DNA of 6,634 nt from an uncultured Collinsella sp. GTDB lineage: Bacteria > Actinomycetota > Coriobacteriia > Coriobacteriales > Coriobacteriaceae. The stretch spans positions 1-6,634 of the forward strand of contig URNU01000084.1 of NCBI GenBank assembly GCA_900549275.1, read 5' to 3'. Made by a program: the position numbers and the translations under genes. This document shows, in pieces, positions 1 through 6,050 of the stretch. Position 1 is the stretch's first letter; the number at the start of each line of letters is the position of its first letter. The notes under the pieces are model-generated. The model did not search any database, was not told the DNA's origin, and was given only the letters and a program-made list of their open reading frames with translations.

Positions 1-32
1 CCGCAACCCCCTTGAACGCTCACTTGCATGTA

Positions 33-119
33 TGGTGCCCGAGGCGAGACTCGAACTCGCACGTTGTTGCCAACGGTGGATTTTGAGTCCACTGCGTCTG
101 CCAATTCCGCCACTCGGGC
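33..119 (-). tRNA. tRNA-Leu (anticodon CAA)
   Basis: Read on the minus strand, this folds as a class II tRNA with a long variable arm. The 7-bp acceptor stem pairs GCCCGAG (113-119) with CTCGGGC, followed by discriminator A (36) and an encoded CCA (33-35). The D-arm region reads TGGCGGAATTGGCAGACGC, as is typical of bacterial leucine tRNAs. The anticodon stem GTGGA/TCCAC encloses the loop CTCAAAA, which gives anticodon CAA and reads the UUG codon. The T-loop carries TTCGAGT between GCGAG and CTCGC. The discriminator A and long variable arm agree with leucine identity. It lies 39 bases downstream of the transglutaminase-like gene on the same strand. The 32 bases beyond its 3' end show no feature I can name. 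Confidence 0.97.
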
Positions 120-137
120 ACGTAATGCTTGAGTTAG

Positions 138-146
138 TTTATCACA
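138..146 (-). promoter_or_regulatory. possible extended -10 element for tRNA-Leu
   Basis: On the minus strand the sequence TGTGATAAA lies 18 bases upstream of the tRNA 5' end. It fits an extended -10 (TGn followed by GATAAA, four of six consensus matches). No good -35 hexamer is visible at the usual spacing, where the end of the transglutaminase-like gene lies. The tRNA may therefore also be transcribed by read-through from that gene. No terminator-like hairpin separates the two. This is a weak inference. Confidence 0.3.
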
Positions 147-158
147 GCTTTCTACCGA

Positions 159-1592
159 TTAGTCCGAAAATGGAACTTCGAGCATTTCGATGAGTTCGAC
201 CGTGCGGAGCATCTCGCGCTGACGGCATCCGCGACCGCCGACCGAAGCCTCACCCATCTGGTTATCGTAAGGGTCCTCGCGCATGCCGTCGAAAGAGGGC
301 TCAAACTCTGCCTGGAATCGATTGTTGGCCACCATACGCCACGGGTCGAGATTGCCAAAGTAGTGACGGCGGCGCCACTCCTCCCCCATCCTGCGAGCAG
401 AAGATCCAAATGACACGTCGGCGTTGAGCCAACCGGTCTGCGGCGTATAGAACTCTGCCCAGTCGTGCGACCCCACCGAATCGGGCGCAACGTACAGGCC
501 GCTCTGCCAACGGGCAGGCACGCCCGCGATGCGGCACATGGTGATAAACGTGAGCGCCATAACGCCGCAATCGCCGCGGAGCGAATGCGCGCAGTCATCG
601 GCAATAGATCCCAAAAGCAGGTACGGTGGCTGATAGCGATAGTCGATATGCTGTGTCAGGTAATCATAGATAGCACGAGCGCGATCGAGCGGATCCTCGA
701 GGCCATCAACGACATGCTCGGTCAGCTGTTGCAGATACGGCGTGAATGCAATGTGCGGACGGTCCTCGGAAATATCTTCGGGCAGCGGCGCGTCCATACA
801 CGGATGCGCCGGAAGTGCACCTCCATAGATATCGCGATAAGCGGCATCGATTTGATAGCGATAGGTCACCGAGAATGTGCGATCGGTCGAGGAGACCCAC
901 GAGGCAGTACGCGCCGAGGCGCTCGCAGGAGCAATGGCCCCCTCCGGCGTCATATCAAGTATCTCGACCTGGGACTGCTGGCGGCAGGCGGCGGCAACGG
1001 GAAGCCACGCGCGAACGGTCTCTCCCTCCAAAGCACCGGGGACAGATACGCATGCCTTAAGCGTAATGGTGCGAGACAGTTCGCCCTGCGACTCCATCTT
1101 CTCGAGCATCTGGTTGCGCAGCGCAATTCCATCCGTAGAATCGGGATGCAGGCCCGGAACCTCCTTGGGATACACACGCAAAGAATCAAGGAAGTTGTCA
1201 AGAACGAACAGCTCGCCATCGATAAAGCGCCAGTCAATACGCTTACGGTCAATCAGATCGTCAAACTGCTCTTCGGTAAACTCAGGCCACTCCTCGCGGA
1301 TCATCTCGATAGCCCGATCACGCGACACCGAAAAATGAAGCGGCGTCTCGATCATGCGATACCGCTCGGCGCGAACGCAGGCAGCCAGCGAAGGCTCAGG
1401 GTTCTGCTCCAAAAGGCGATCGCAGGCGGCAACAGCCTGCGTCAAATACCCGGCATCCTTAAGACGAAGAATCTCAGGCGGTAGCCCAATATCGAGATGG
1501 CGAAAGTCATCGCAGCAAACATCAACAGAGCAACCAACAGGACCCTCGTCAACAACCTTCCCATCCGAAGGCAGCACATTAATAACAGCCAT
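159..1592 (-). CDS. transglutaminase-like (papain-fold) domain protein, cytoplasmic
   Basis: The protein has 477 residues from the ATG at 1592. Its C-terminal half is a transglutaminase-like core: Cys342 in RGDCGVMALTF, His376 in GSHDWAEFY and Asp392 in LNADVSFG form the family's Cys-His-Asp triad in the right order and spacing. The first ~170 residues form a helix-rich region (about 30-140) that includes ERYRMIETP and RIDWRFIDGELFVLDNF. They resemble the N-terminal part of transglutaminase-like proteins of gut Firmicutes and Actinobacteria. Residues ~170-270 look like a beta-rich linker domain. There is no signal peptide or membrane segment, so it probably acts in the cytoplasm. Family members can be proteases, peptide N-glycanases or cross-linking enzymes; the substrate cannot be told here. 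I chose ATG 1592 because it has GGAG (1600-1603) at a 7-base spacing and leaves room for a leader after the predicted promoter. An in-frame GTG at 1610 (AAGGA at 1616-1620) is the alternative and would add six residues. Confidence 0.85.
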   Translation of the reverse strand: MAVINVLPSDGKVVDEGPVGCSVDVCCDDFRHLDIGLPPEILRLKDAGYLTQAVAACDRLLEQNPEPSLAACVRAERYRMIETPLHFSVSRDRAIEMIREEWPEFTEEQFDDLIDRKRIDWRFIDGELFVLDNFLDSLRVYPKEVPGLHPDSTDGIALRNQMLEKMESQGELSRTITLKACVSVPGALEGETVRAWLPVAAACRQQSQVEILDMTPEGAIAPASASARTASWVSSTDRTFSVTYRYQIDAAYRDIYGGALPAHPCMDAPLPEDISEDRPHIAFTPYLQQLTEHVVDGLEDPLDRARAIYDYLTQHIDYRYQPPYLLLGSIADDCAHSLRGDCGVMALTFITMCRIAGVPARWQSGLYVAPDSVGSHDWAEFYTPQTGWLNADVSFGSSARRMGEEWRRRHYFGNLDPWRMVANNRFQAEFEPSFDGMREDPYDNQMGEASVGGRGCRQREMLRTVELIEMLEVPFSD

Positions 1593-1627
1593 ACCAAAAC
1601 TCCAAGTCACTAGAATCCTTGAGGCCC

Positions 1628-1657
1628 ATTGTAGCGAGATGAAAAAGAAAGCCCCAA
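1628..1657 (-). promoter_or_regulatory. predicted promoter of the transglutaminase-like gene
   Basis: On the minus strand, a -35-like TTGGGG (1652-1657) is followed after 18 bases by a good -10, TACAAT (1628-1633, five of six consensus). Transcription would start near 1621, giving a leader of about 28 bases to the ATG at 1592. For the alternative GTG at 1610, the start would fall directly against its ribosome binding site. The -35 is weak (only TTG matches). Seen in sequence; activity is inferred. Confidence 0.5.
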
Positions 1658-1732
1658 TAAAGGAACCCTCAACACCGCCGAACGGTAGTCAAATAAATAA
1701 TTCAGCCCAGTAACCCTGCGGCGTTAAACAAA

Positions 1733-1824
1733 GGAAGCCCCGTCCCCCGGAACTGTTTCCTTGGCGCGACTTCTGGCGAAGCCAGGTGAGCGCAAAGGAA
1801 ACAGTGTAGGGAGACGGGGCTTCC
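1733..1824 (-). repeat. 92-bp imperfect palindrome after fba; likely terminator or REP/MITE-like element
   Basis: Two 35-base arms (1733-1767 and 1790-1824) are inverted copies with 30 of 35 positions paired. The outer block is 12 of 12 (GGAAGCCCCGTC), followed by a 7-base block with mismatches and then an inner ACTGTTTCCTT block and GCGC. The 22-base centre holds a second small hairpin, CTGGC-GAA-GCCAG (1773-1785). It begins 20 bases beyond the fba stop codon. In the fba direction the final GGGGCTTCC is followed by TTTGTTT (1726-1732), so it can act as an intrinsic terminator for fba. On the other strand no T-run follows. The stem is far longer than a usual terminator needs, so a dispersed palindromic repeat or a miniature element used as terminator is also possible. 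I see no target-site duplication at its edges. The rest of this intergenic gap (1660-1732) holds only a small ACCG/CGGT hairpin (1674-1686). Confidence 0.8.
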
Positions 1825-1844
1825 GGTGGGAAGTTTAGCGACGT

Positions 1845-2711
1845 TTACGCCTTGTTGACGGAGCCAAACTCCTCCATAAGCTCCTTGGTGCGAGCAACGA
1901 TGTTGTCGCGACCAGGCTTGAGGAGCTTGCGGGGGTCGAAGCCCTTGCCCTGCTGATCCTTGCCAGCCTCGATGTACTCGCGGACGCCCTTGGCGAAGAC
2001 GAGCTGCAGGTCGGTGTTGACGTTGATCTTGGAGATACCCAGGGAAATGGCCTTCTTGATCTGGTCCTCGGGGATGCCGGTGCCACCGTGCAGGACGAGG
2101 GGCAGGTCGCCAGTCTGGGCCTTGATCTCACCCAGGCGCTCGAAGGAAAGGCCAGCCCAGTCGGCAGGGTACACGCCGTGGATGTTGCCGATACCGCAGG
2201 CGAGGAAGTCGACGCCCAGGTCAGCGATCTGCTTGCACTCGGCAGGATCAGCGAGCTCGCCGCTGGAGGTCACGCCGTCCTCGGTGCCGCCGATGCCGCC
2301 GACCTCAGCCTCGATGGACATGCCCTTGGAGTGGGCAAGCTCAACGAGCTCCTTGGTGCGGTCGAGGTTAAGCTGGAAGGTCTCCTCGTGAGAGCCGTCA
2401 TACATGATGGACGTGAAGCCGGCCTCGATGCACTTGAAGCAGTCCTCGTAAGAACCGTGATCGAGGTGAAGGGCGACGGGAACGGTAACGCCCGTGGCCT
2501 CGACGGCAGCCTTGACCATGTCGGCGCAGACCTTGAAACCGCCCATCCACTTAGCGGCACCAGCGGTGCACTGAAGGATCAGCGGAGACTTGGCCTCCTC
2601 GGCGGCCTGGAGAATAGCCAGGGTCCACTCGAGGTTGTTGGTGTTGAAGGCACCGAGACCGTACTTGCCGGCCTCGGCCTTCTTGAGCATGTCTGCTGCG
2701 TTGACGAGCAT
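1845..2711 (-). CDS. fba: class II fructose-1,6-bisphosphate aldolase
   Basis: This zinc-dependent enzyme reversibly cleaves fructose-1,6-bisphosphate into dihydroxyacetone phosphate and glyceraldehyde 3-phosphate in cytoplasmic glycolysis and gluconeogenesis. The 288 residues match the usual length of the short class II form. Family motifs appear in order: LHLDHG (81-86; Asp84 as probable catalytic acid and His85 as zinc ligand), MYDGSHEE (103-110), EVGGIGGTEDG (136-146), CGIGNIHGVYP (172-182; His178 zinc ligand), LHGGTG (207-212; His208 zinc ligand) and INVNTDLQ (229-236, phosphate-binding region). The ATG at 2711 has a perfect AGGAGG (2720-2725) at 8 bases. The frame stays open to 2807, but those 32 residues lie over the promoter and are not family-like. 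Every Lys codon is AAG and every Phe codon TTC, unlike rel or the transglutaminase-like gene, which points to high expression. It is probably transcribed alone, between its own promoter and the palindrome downstream. Confidence 0.97.
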   Translation of the reverse strand: MLVNAADMLKKAEAGKYGLGAFNTNNLEWTLAILQAAEEAKSPLILQCTAGAAKWMGGFKVCADMVKAAVEATGVTVPVALHLDHGSYEDCFKCIEAGFTSIMYDGSHEETFQLNLDRTKELVELAHSKGMSIEAEVGGIGGTEDGVTSSGELADPAECKQIADLGVDFLACGIGNIHGVYPADWAGLSFERLGEIKAQTGDLPLVLHGGTGIPEDQIKKAISLGISKINVNTDLQLVFAKGVREYIEAGKDQQGKGFDPRKLLKPGRDNIVARTKELMEEFGSVNKA

Positions 2712-2719
2712 AAAAGAAA

Positions 2720-2725
2720 CCTCCT
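2720..2725 (-). promoter_or_regulatory. ribosome binding site of fba
   Basis: A perfect AGGAGG lies 8 bases upstream of the ATG at 2711. It fixes this start over the longer open frame that reaches 2807. The strong match fits a highly translated glycolytic gene. Confidence 0.9.
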
Positions 2726-2751
2726 GTAAGGTTGCTCCGATAACGCCTGAG

Positions 2752-2788
2752 ATTTTACCACGGCGCACCCGAGCATAAACGTTCGTTT
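2752..2788 (-). promoter_or_regulatory. predicted fba promoter with overlapping dyad
   Basis: On the minus strand, TGGTAAAAT gives an extended -10 (hexamer TAAAAT at 2752-2757, preceded by TG). The -35 region at 16-18 bases spacing (TTTATG or GTTTAT, about 2774-2780) is a poor match, as extended -10 promoters often are. A dyad AAACG-TT-CGTTT (2777-2788) overlaps and lies just upstream of the -35 and could be an operator. Transcription would start near 2745, giving a leader of roughly 34 bases that contains the AGGAGG site. The dyad is seen in the sequence; its use by a regulator is inference. Confidence 0.5.
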
Positions 2789-2852
2789 GTTCACGAATAT
2801 CGCCCAAACAGACTTTTTTGACCGTTTGCCCTACGAAATTGACCCGTTGGGG

Positions 2853-2908
2853 AAAAATAGCTTGACGTTTGGACGCTTCTCGTGCTTCAAAAGCCGACTA
2901 TAAAGCTA
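2853..2908 (-). terminator. weak candidate terminator after the MBL-fold hydrolase
   Basis: On the minus strand, TAGCTT (2903-2908, starting with the stop codon of the hydrolase gene) can pair with AAGCTA (2858-2863). The next bases are a run of five T (2853-2857 on the plus strand read as A). The 39-base interior holds a small GCTT-TTG-AAGC hairpin (2884-2894). The outer stem is only 6 bp and AT-rich, so termination would be leaky. It is the only terminator-like structure between the hydrolase gene and the fba promoter. Confidence 0.33.
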
Positions 2909-3589
2909 CACCTGCATGAAAGGGTTCTGCATGAGTTCGCGTGCCACAGTGGTTGAATCGCCATGGCCGGTTAGGCAAACGGTATCGGGCGGGAAAAGCC
3001 GGGCGAGCTTAGAAAGCGAGCGCAGAATCGCCGCCTCGTCTCCGCCGGAAAGATCGGTACGGCCGTGCCCACCCGGAAACAGGGTGTCGCCCACAAAGGC
3101 AATGTTCCCCTGCTCGGTGGCAGCAAACAAGACAATGCCACCCGGTGTGTGACCGGGCGTCGCAATCACCTGCAGGCAGATATCGCCCACCTCGATAGCA
3201 TCGCCCTCGGCGAGCAGACGCGTCGGCTCCCCGGGGTCGGGCGTCTCAATGCCCCACATCGCTCGCTGTTCCTCGATGTTCGCATGCGGCACCGCCACAT
3301 CCTTAGCACACAGCTCATACTGGCAGCCCTCGCCAACGGTGGTTCGCACGCCGGCAACACCCCCAACATGATCGGCATGGCCATGAGTGCATACGGCGCC
3401 AAGCATGCGTACGCCGGGATGCTCGGCTCGAATATGCTCCACCAAGCGCTCGCCTTCCCATGCGGGGTCGATAATCACGCACTCATTGTCCGAAATAACA
3501 GCATAGCTATTGGTCTGAATGGGACCGTTTACGAGCGTCTCGATCTCGACCGATCCCTTGGGAGTTAAATCCAAGGACACAGCATTCAT
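2906..3589 (-). CDS. MBL-fold metallo-hydrolase, glyoxalase II-like
   Basis: This 227-residue protein has the complete metal-binding set of the metallo-beta-lactamase fold: THGHADH (His69, His71, Asp73, His74), His147 in ATPGHTPGG, Asp168 in VGDTLF and His209 in TGHGDSTT. The layout matches the glyoxalase II-like hydroxyacylglutathione hydrolase subgroup (YcbL type), which lacks the C-terminal substrate domain of classical GloB. It is probably a cytoplasmic binuclear-metal thioester or ester hydrolase. The real substrate is unknown; glutathione may well be absent from this organism. There is no signal peptide, and the length and motifs argue against an antibiotic beta-lactamase. ATG 3589 follows GAGGAG at a good spacing. 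It lies 84 bases after rel on the same strand. Hydrolases of this type often sit next to rel in Gram-positive genomes, so co-transcription is likely, although a strong hairpin lies between them. Confidence 0.92.
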   Translation of the reverse strand: MNAVSLDLTPKGSVEIETLVNGPIQTNSYAVISDNECVIIDPAWEGERLVEHIRAEHPGVRMLGAVCTHGHADHVGGVAGVRTTVGEGCQYELCAKDVAVPHANIEEQRAMWGIETPDPGEPTRLLAEGDAIEVGDICLQVIATPGHTPGGIVLFAATEQGNIAFVGDTLFPGGHGRTDLSGGDEAAILRSLSKLARLFPPDTVCLTGHGDSTTVARELMQNPFMQV

Positions 3590-3609
3590 GTCCCTCTCCT
3601 CTCAATAGA

Positions 3610-3637
3610 ACTCGAGGCATCAAACGATGCCTCGAGT
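3610..3637 (-). promoter_or_regulatory. perfect 12-bp hairpin between rel and the hydrolase gene
   Basis: ACTCGAGGCATC (3610-3621) and GATGCCTCGAGT (3626-3637) are exact inverted copies around a 4-base loop. In the direction of transcription the stem is followed by TTCTATTG, which is too poor in T for a convincing intrinsic terminator. The stem ends 20 bases before the hydrolase ATG, almost against its GAGGAG ribosome binding site. It may be a weak terminator of rel, an RNA-processing or stability site, or an attenuator that lowers read-through into the next gene. The rest of the gap shows no clear promoter. Confidence 0.6.
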
Positions 3638-3673
3638 GTAGCGAATATCGATAATGTGGCACGTTCGTCGCGA

Positions 3674-6034
3674 CTAAACACGGCGCTTAAGCTGGGCTCC
3701 ACCCTCGCCGGGCATCAGGCGGCGCGCGTCGTAGACCGAGTCAACGCTGCTGATAGAGGCCAGCAGCGGATCCAGACCACTCGCGTCCGAAATCTCGACC
3801 ATAAAACGCAGGGTCGCAATGCCCTCGCGGTTGGTCGAGGTAGCGGCGGAAAGGATATTGCCGCCCGCATCGCCAATGGCGATGGTGACGTCCTTGAGTA
3901 GACCCATACGATCCAGGCACTCGACCACAATCTCGACCTGGAAAAGCGTATCGGCAGCACCGTCCCACTCCACGTCAATCATGCGCTCGGGGTGCTCCAT
4001 GAGGCCTTTGACGTTGGGGCAGTTGGCACGATGCACCGAGACACCTCGGCCGCGCGTGATGAAGCCGACGATATCGTCGCCCGTCACCGGATTGCAGCAA
4101 TGCGCCAGACGGACCAGCAGGCCGCTGTTGCTCTCGCCCTTGACGATAATGCCGTTACTTGCGCTCTTGCCACGCTTTTGCGGCTTGCGGTTGGAGCCTC
4201 GAGCCGGCTGTTTCACGACCTCGGCGATAGCCTCGGCCTTGGTGACCTGTTCCTCGGGCTTGGGGTCCAAAATTTGCTCGACCTTGTTACCCACGGCACG
4301 TGGGGCGACTTTGCCCGCGCCAACGGCTGCGAACAGGTCCTCGAGCTGTTTGTAGTTAAACTGCTCCGCCACGGCGTTGAGCGCACGCGTGGATCGCGGC
4401 GTAGAGATGCCATACCCGCGTTTGCGCAGGTCCTTGGCCAGTATATCGCGACCGGCGGCAGCGTCATCGTCTTTGGTCGCAGCGGCGAAATAACGGCGGA
4501 TCTTTGACTTGGCCGAAGGCGTCTTGACGATCTTGAGCCAATCACGCGACGGCTTGGAGCTCTTGTTGGTCAGGATTTCAACGCGGTCGCCCGTCTTGAT
4601 CTCGTGCGTAAGCGGCGCCACCGCACCGTTGATCTTGGCGCCGACGCAGTGATTGCCGACCTCGGTATGAACGGCGTAGGCAAAGTCGAGCGGTGTAGAG
4701 CCAGCACGAAGCGCCATGACCTCGCCCTTGGGCGTAAAGACAAAAATCTCCTGGTCAAACAAGTCGACCTTCAGCGAGTGCAGGTATTCCTTGGCGTCGG
4801 TGATCTCGTCAGACGCAGCCCAATCGAGCGAATGTTTGAGCCAGTTAATCTGGTCGTCTAGACGCTGGGCATCATTAGTCTTAGACGCAGACGATCCGCC
4901 CGACTTCTTATAGAGCCAGTGGGCGGCGATGCCGTACTCGGCCTGCTCGTGCATCTCGTAGGTTCGAATCTGAATCTCGAGCGGGCGGGCCGTGGGGCCG
5001 ATAACCGTCGTATGGAGCGACTGGTAGTTATTGACCTTGGGCATGGCGATATAGTCTTTAAAGCGACCGGGCATGGGATGCCACAAGGTATGCACGGCGC
5101 CAAGCGTGGAATAGCAATCGCGCACCGAATGAGTGATGACGCGCAGCGCCACCAGGTCGTAAATCTCGGAGAACTCCTTGCCCTTGCGCTTCATCTTTTG
5201 ATAGATGGACCAATAGTGCTTGGAACGACCGTTGATCTGAAAGCCCTCAAGACCAATGCGATTGAGCTCATCGGTGAGCGTCTTGATGGTCTCGGCCAGA
5301 TAACGCTCGCGAACCTCGCGCGACTCGGCTACCATGCGCGCGATGCGCTGGTAGGCATCGGGCTCCAAGTAGAAGAAGGACAGGTCCTCGAGCTCCCACT
5401 TGATAGAGCTCATGCCCAGGCGGTCGGCCAGAGGCGCGTATACGTCCATGGTCTCGCGCGCCTTAAACAGACGGCGGTCCTCGCGCAGGGCGGCAAGCGT
5501 GCGCATGTTATGCAGGCGGTCGGCGAGCTTGACGATGATGACGCGAATGTCCTTGGACATGGCAAGGAACATCTTGCGCAGCGTGAGGGCCTGCTTCTCG
5601 TCCATGCTGTCGACTTCGATGTTGGTAAGCTTGGTCACGCCGTCGACGAGTTCTGCCACGGTTTCGCCAAACAGGCCGGAAACATCGGTAAGCGAGGTCT
5701 CGGTATCCTCGACGGTATCGTGCAGCAGCGCGGCGCACACCACATCGCAGTCCATCTTGAGGTCGGCCAGAATGATGGCAACCTCGACGGGATGGTTAAT
5801 GTACATCTCGCCCGAGCGGCGCTTTTGGTTGCAGTGCTTCTCGGCGGCAAAGCAGTAGGCCTGCTCCACCTTGGAGAAGTCATCCTCATTCATATATTTG
5901 AGGCACAGGCGCTCCAGCTTGTCGTAGCTGTCCGCCATAATCTCGGGCGGCAGCTCATCGGCATGCTTATAGTGCTCCATCTCCGAAAACGGCTGGAGGG
6001 TGGAATCATGGGCGATACGGGCTGCGGCATCCAT
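3674..6034 (-). CDS. relA: bifunctional (p)ppGpp synthetase/hydrolase (Rel/SpoT family)
   Basis: This long RSH protein makes (p)ppGpp from ATP and GTP or GDP, and degrades it, to run the stringent response in the cytoplasm at the ribosome. Its 786 residues cover all family domains. The HD hydrolase domain has His81 (NHPVEVA), His105-Asp106 (LLHDTVEDT) and Asp172 (KLADRLHNMRTL), so hydrolysis should be active. The synthetase domain (about 270-375) has YDLVALRV, RFKDYIAMPK (324-333), NNYQSLH and EIQIRT. The RFKD version of the RXKD motif is typical of bifunctional enzymes, while E. coli RelA has EXDD. A TGS domain spans about 429-490. A zinc-finger-like block has HCC (645-647), His668 and Cys672. 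A C-terminal ACT domain covers about 697-775. A basic linker lies at 590-630. ATG 6034 follows AAGGGGA at a normal spacing. The gene begins 15 bases after the RecJ-like stop codon, so the two are probably one transcript. It could equally be named rel or spoT. Confidence 0.97.
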   Translation of the reverse strand: MDAAARIAHDSTLQPFSEMEHYKHADELPPEIMADSYDKLERLCLKYMNEDDFSKVEQAYCFAAEKHCNQKRRSGEMYINHPVEVAIILADLKMDCDVVCAALLHDTVEDTETSLTDVSGLFGETVAELVDGVTKLTNIEVDSMDEKQALTLRKMFLAMSKDIRVIIVKLADRLHNMRTLAALREDRRLFKARETMDVYAPLADRLGMSSIKWELEDLSFFYLEPDAYQRIARMVAESREVRERYLAETIKTLTDELNRIGLEGFQINGRSKHYWSIYQKMKRKGKEFSEIYDLVALRVITHSVRDCYSTLGAVHTLWHPMPGRFKDYIAMPKVNNYQSLHTTVIGPTARPLEIQIRTYEMHEQAEYGIAAHWLYKKSGGSSASKTNDAQRLDDQINWLKHSLDWAASDEITDAKEYLHSLKVDLFDQEIFVFTPKGEVMALRAGSTPLDFAYAVHTEVGNHCVGAKINGAVAPLTHEIKTGDRVEILTNKSSKPSRDWLKIVKTPSAKSKIRRYFAAATKDDDAAAGRDILAKDLRKRGYGISTPRSTRALNAVAEQFNYKQLEDLFAAVGAGKVAPRAVGNKVEQILDPKPEEQVTKAEAIAEVVKQPARGSNRKPQKRGKSASNGIIVKGESNSGLLVRLAHCCNPVTGDDIVGFITRGRGVSVHRANCPNVKGLMEHPERMIDVEWDGAADTLFQVEIVVECLDRMGLLKDVTIAIGDAGGNILSAATSTNREGIATLRFMVEISDASGLDPLLASISSVDSVYDARRLMPGEGGAQLKRRV

Positions 6035-6039
6035 CGAGG

Positions 6040-6050
6040 TCCCCTTCCCC
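6040..6050 (-). promoter_or_regulatory. ribosome binding site of rel, abutting the upstream stop codon
   Basis: The purine tract GGGGAAGGGGA occupies almost the whole 15-base gap between the upstream TAG (6050-6052) and the rel ATG (6032-6034). The last AGGGGA is best placed for pairing with the 16S rRNA tail. The gap has no room for a promoter, which supports translation of rel from the message of the upstream gene. A promoter inside that gene cannot be excluded. Confidence 0.7.

Noticed and set aside
1..119. tRNA-Leu as an attachment site for an integrated element
   Set aside because: No integrase gene or second copy of the tRNA 3' end is present in the window, and the flank beyond the 3' end is only 32 bases long.
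465..1484. Plus-strand open frame of 339 codons opposite the transglutaminase-like gene
   Set aside because: The opposite strand carries a complete catalytic triad and a good start site. The plus-strand translation is Arg/Ile-rich with no family motif, as expected of a shadow frame.
1720..1851. Extension of the long palindrome by GGCGT(T)AAAC / GTTTACGCC, or a mobile-element target duplication
   Set aside because: The outer match needs a one-base bulge, is separated from the main arms by unequal unpaired stretches and overlaps the fba stop codon. The immediate flanks show no direct repeat, so I treat it as chance.
2088..2729. Plus-strand open frame opposite fba (213 codons)
   Set aside because: It is a shadow of the strongly biased fba codons (a Leu/Gly/Val/Asp-rich translation), with no motif of its own.
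2712..2807. N-terminal extension of fba by 32 codons
   Set aside because: The extension overlaps the predicted promoter, is unlike aldolase N-termini, and the AGGAGG site is placed for the ATG at 2711.
2862..2904. Plus-strand TTGACG and TATAAA as a promoter
   Set aside because: The two hexamers are 31 bases apart, too far for one promoter, and no plus-strand gene follows.
2906..3589. Antibiotic-resistance metallo-beta-lactamase
   Set aside because: There is no signal peptide. The short length and the PGHTPGG and GHGDSTT context are those of glyoxalase II-like hydrolases.
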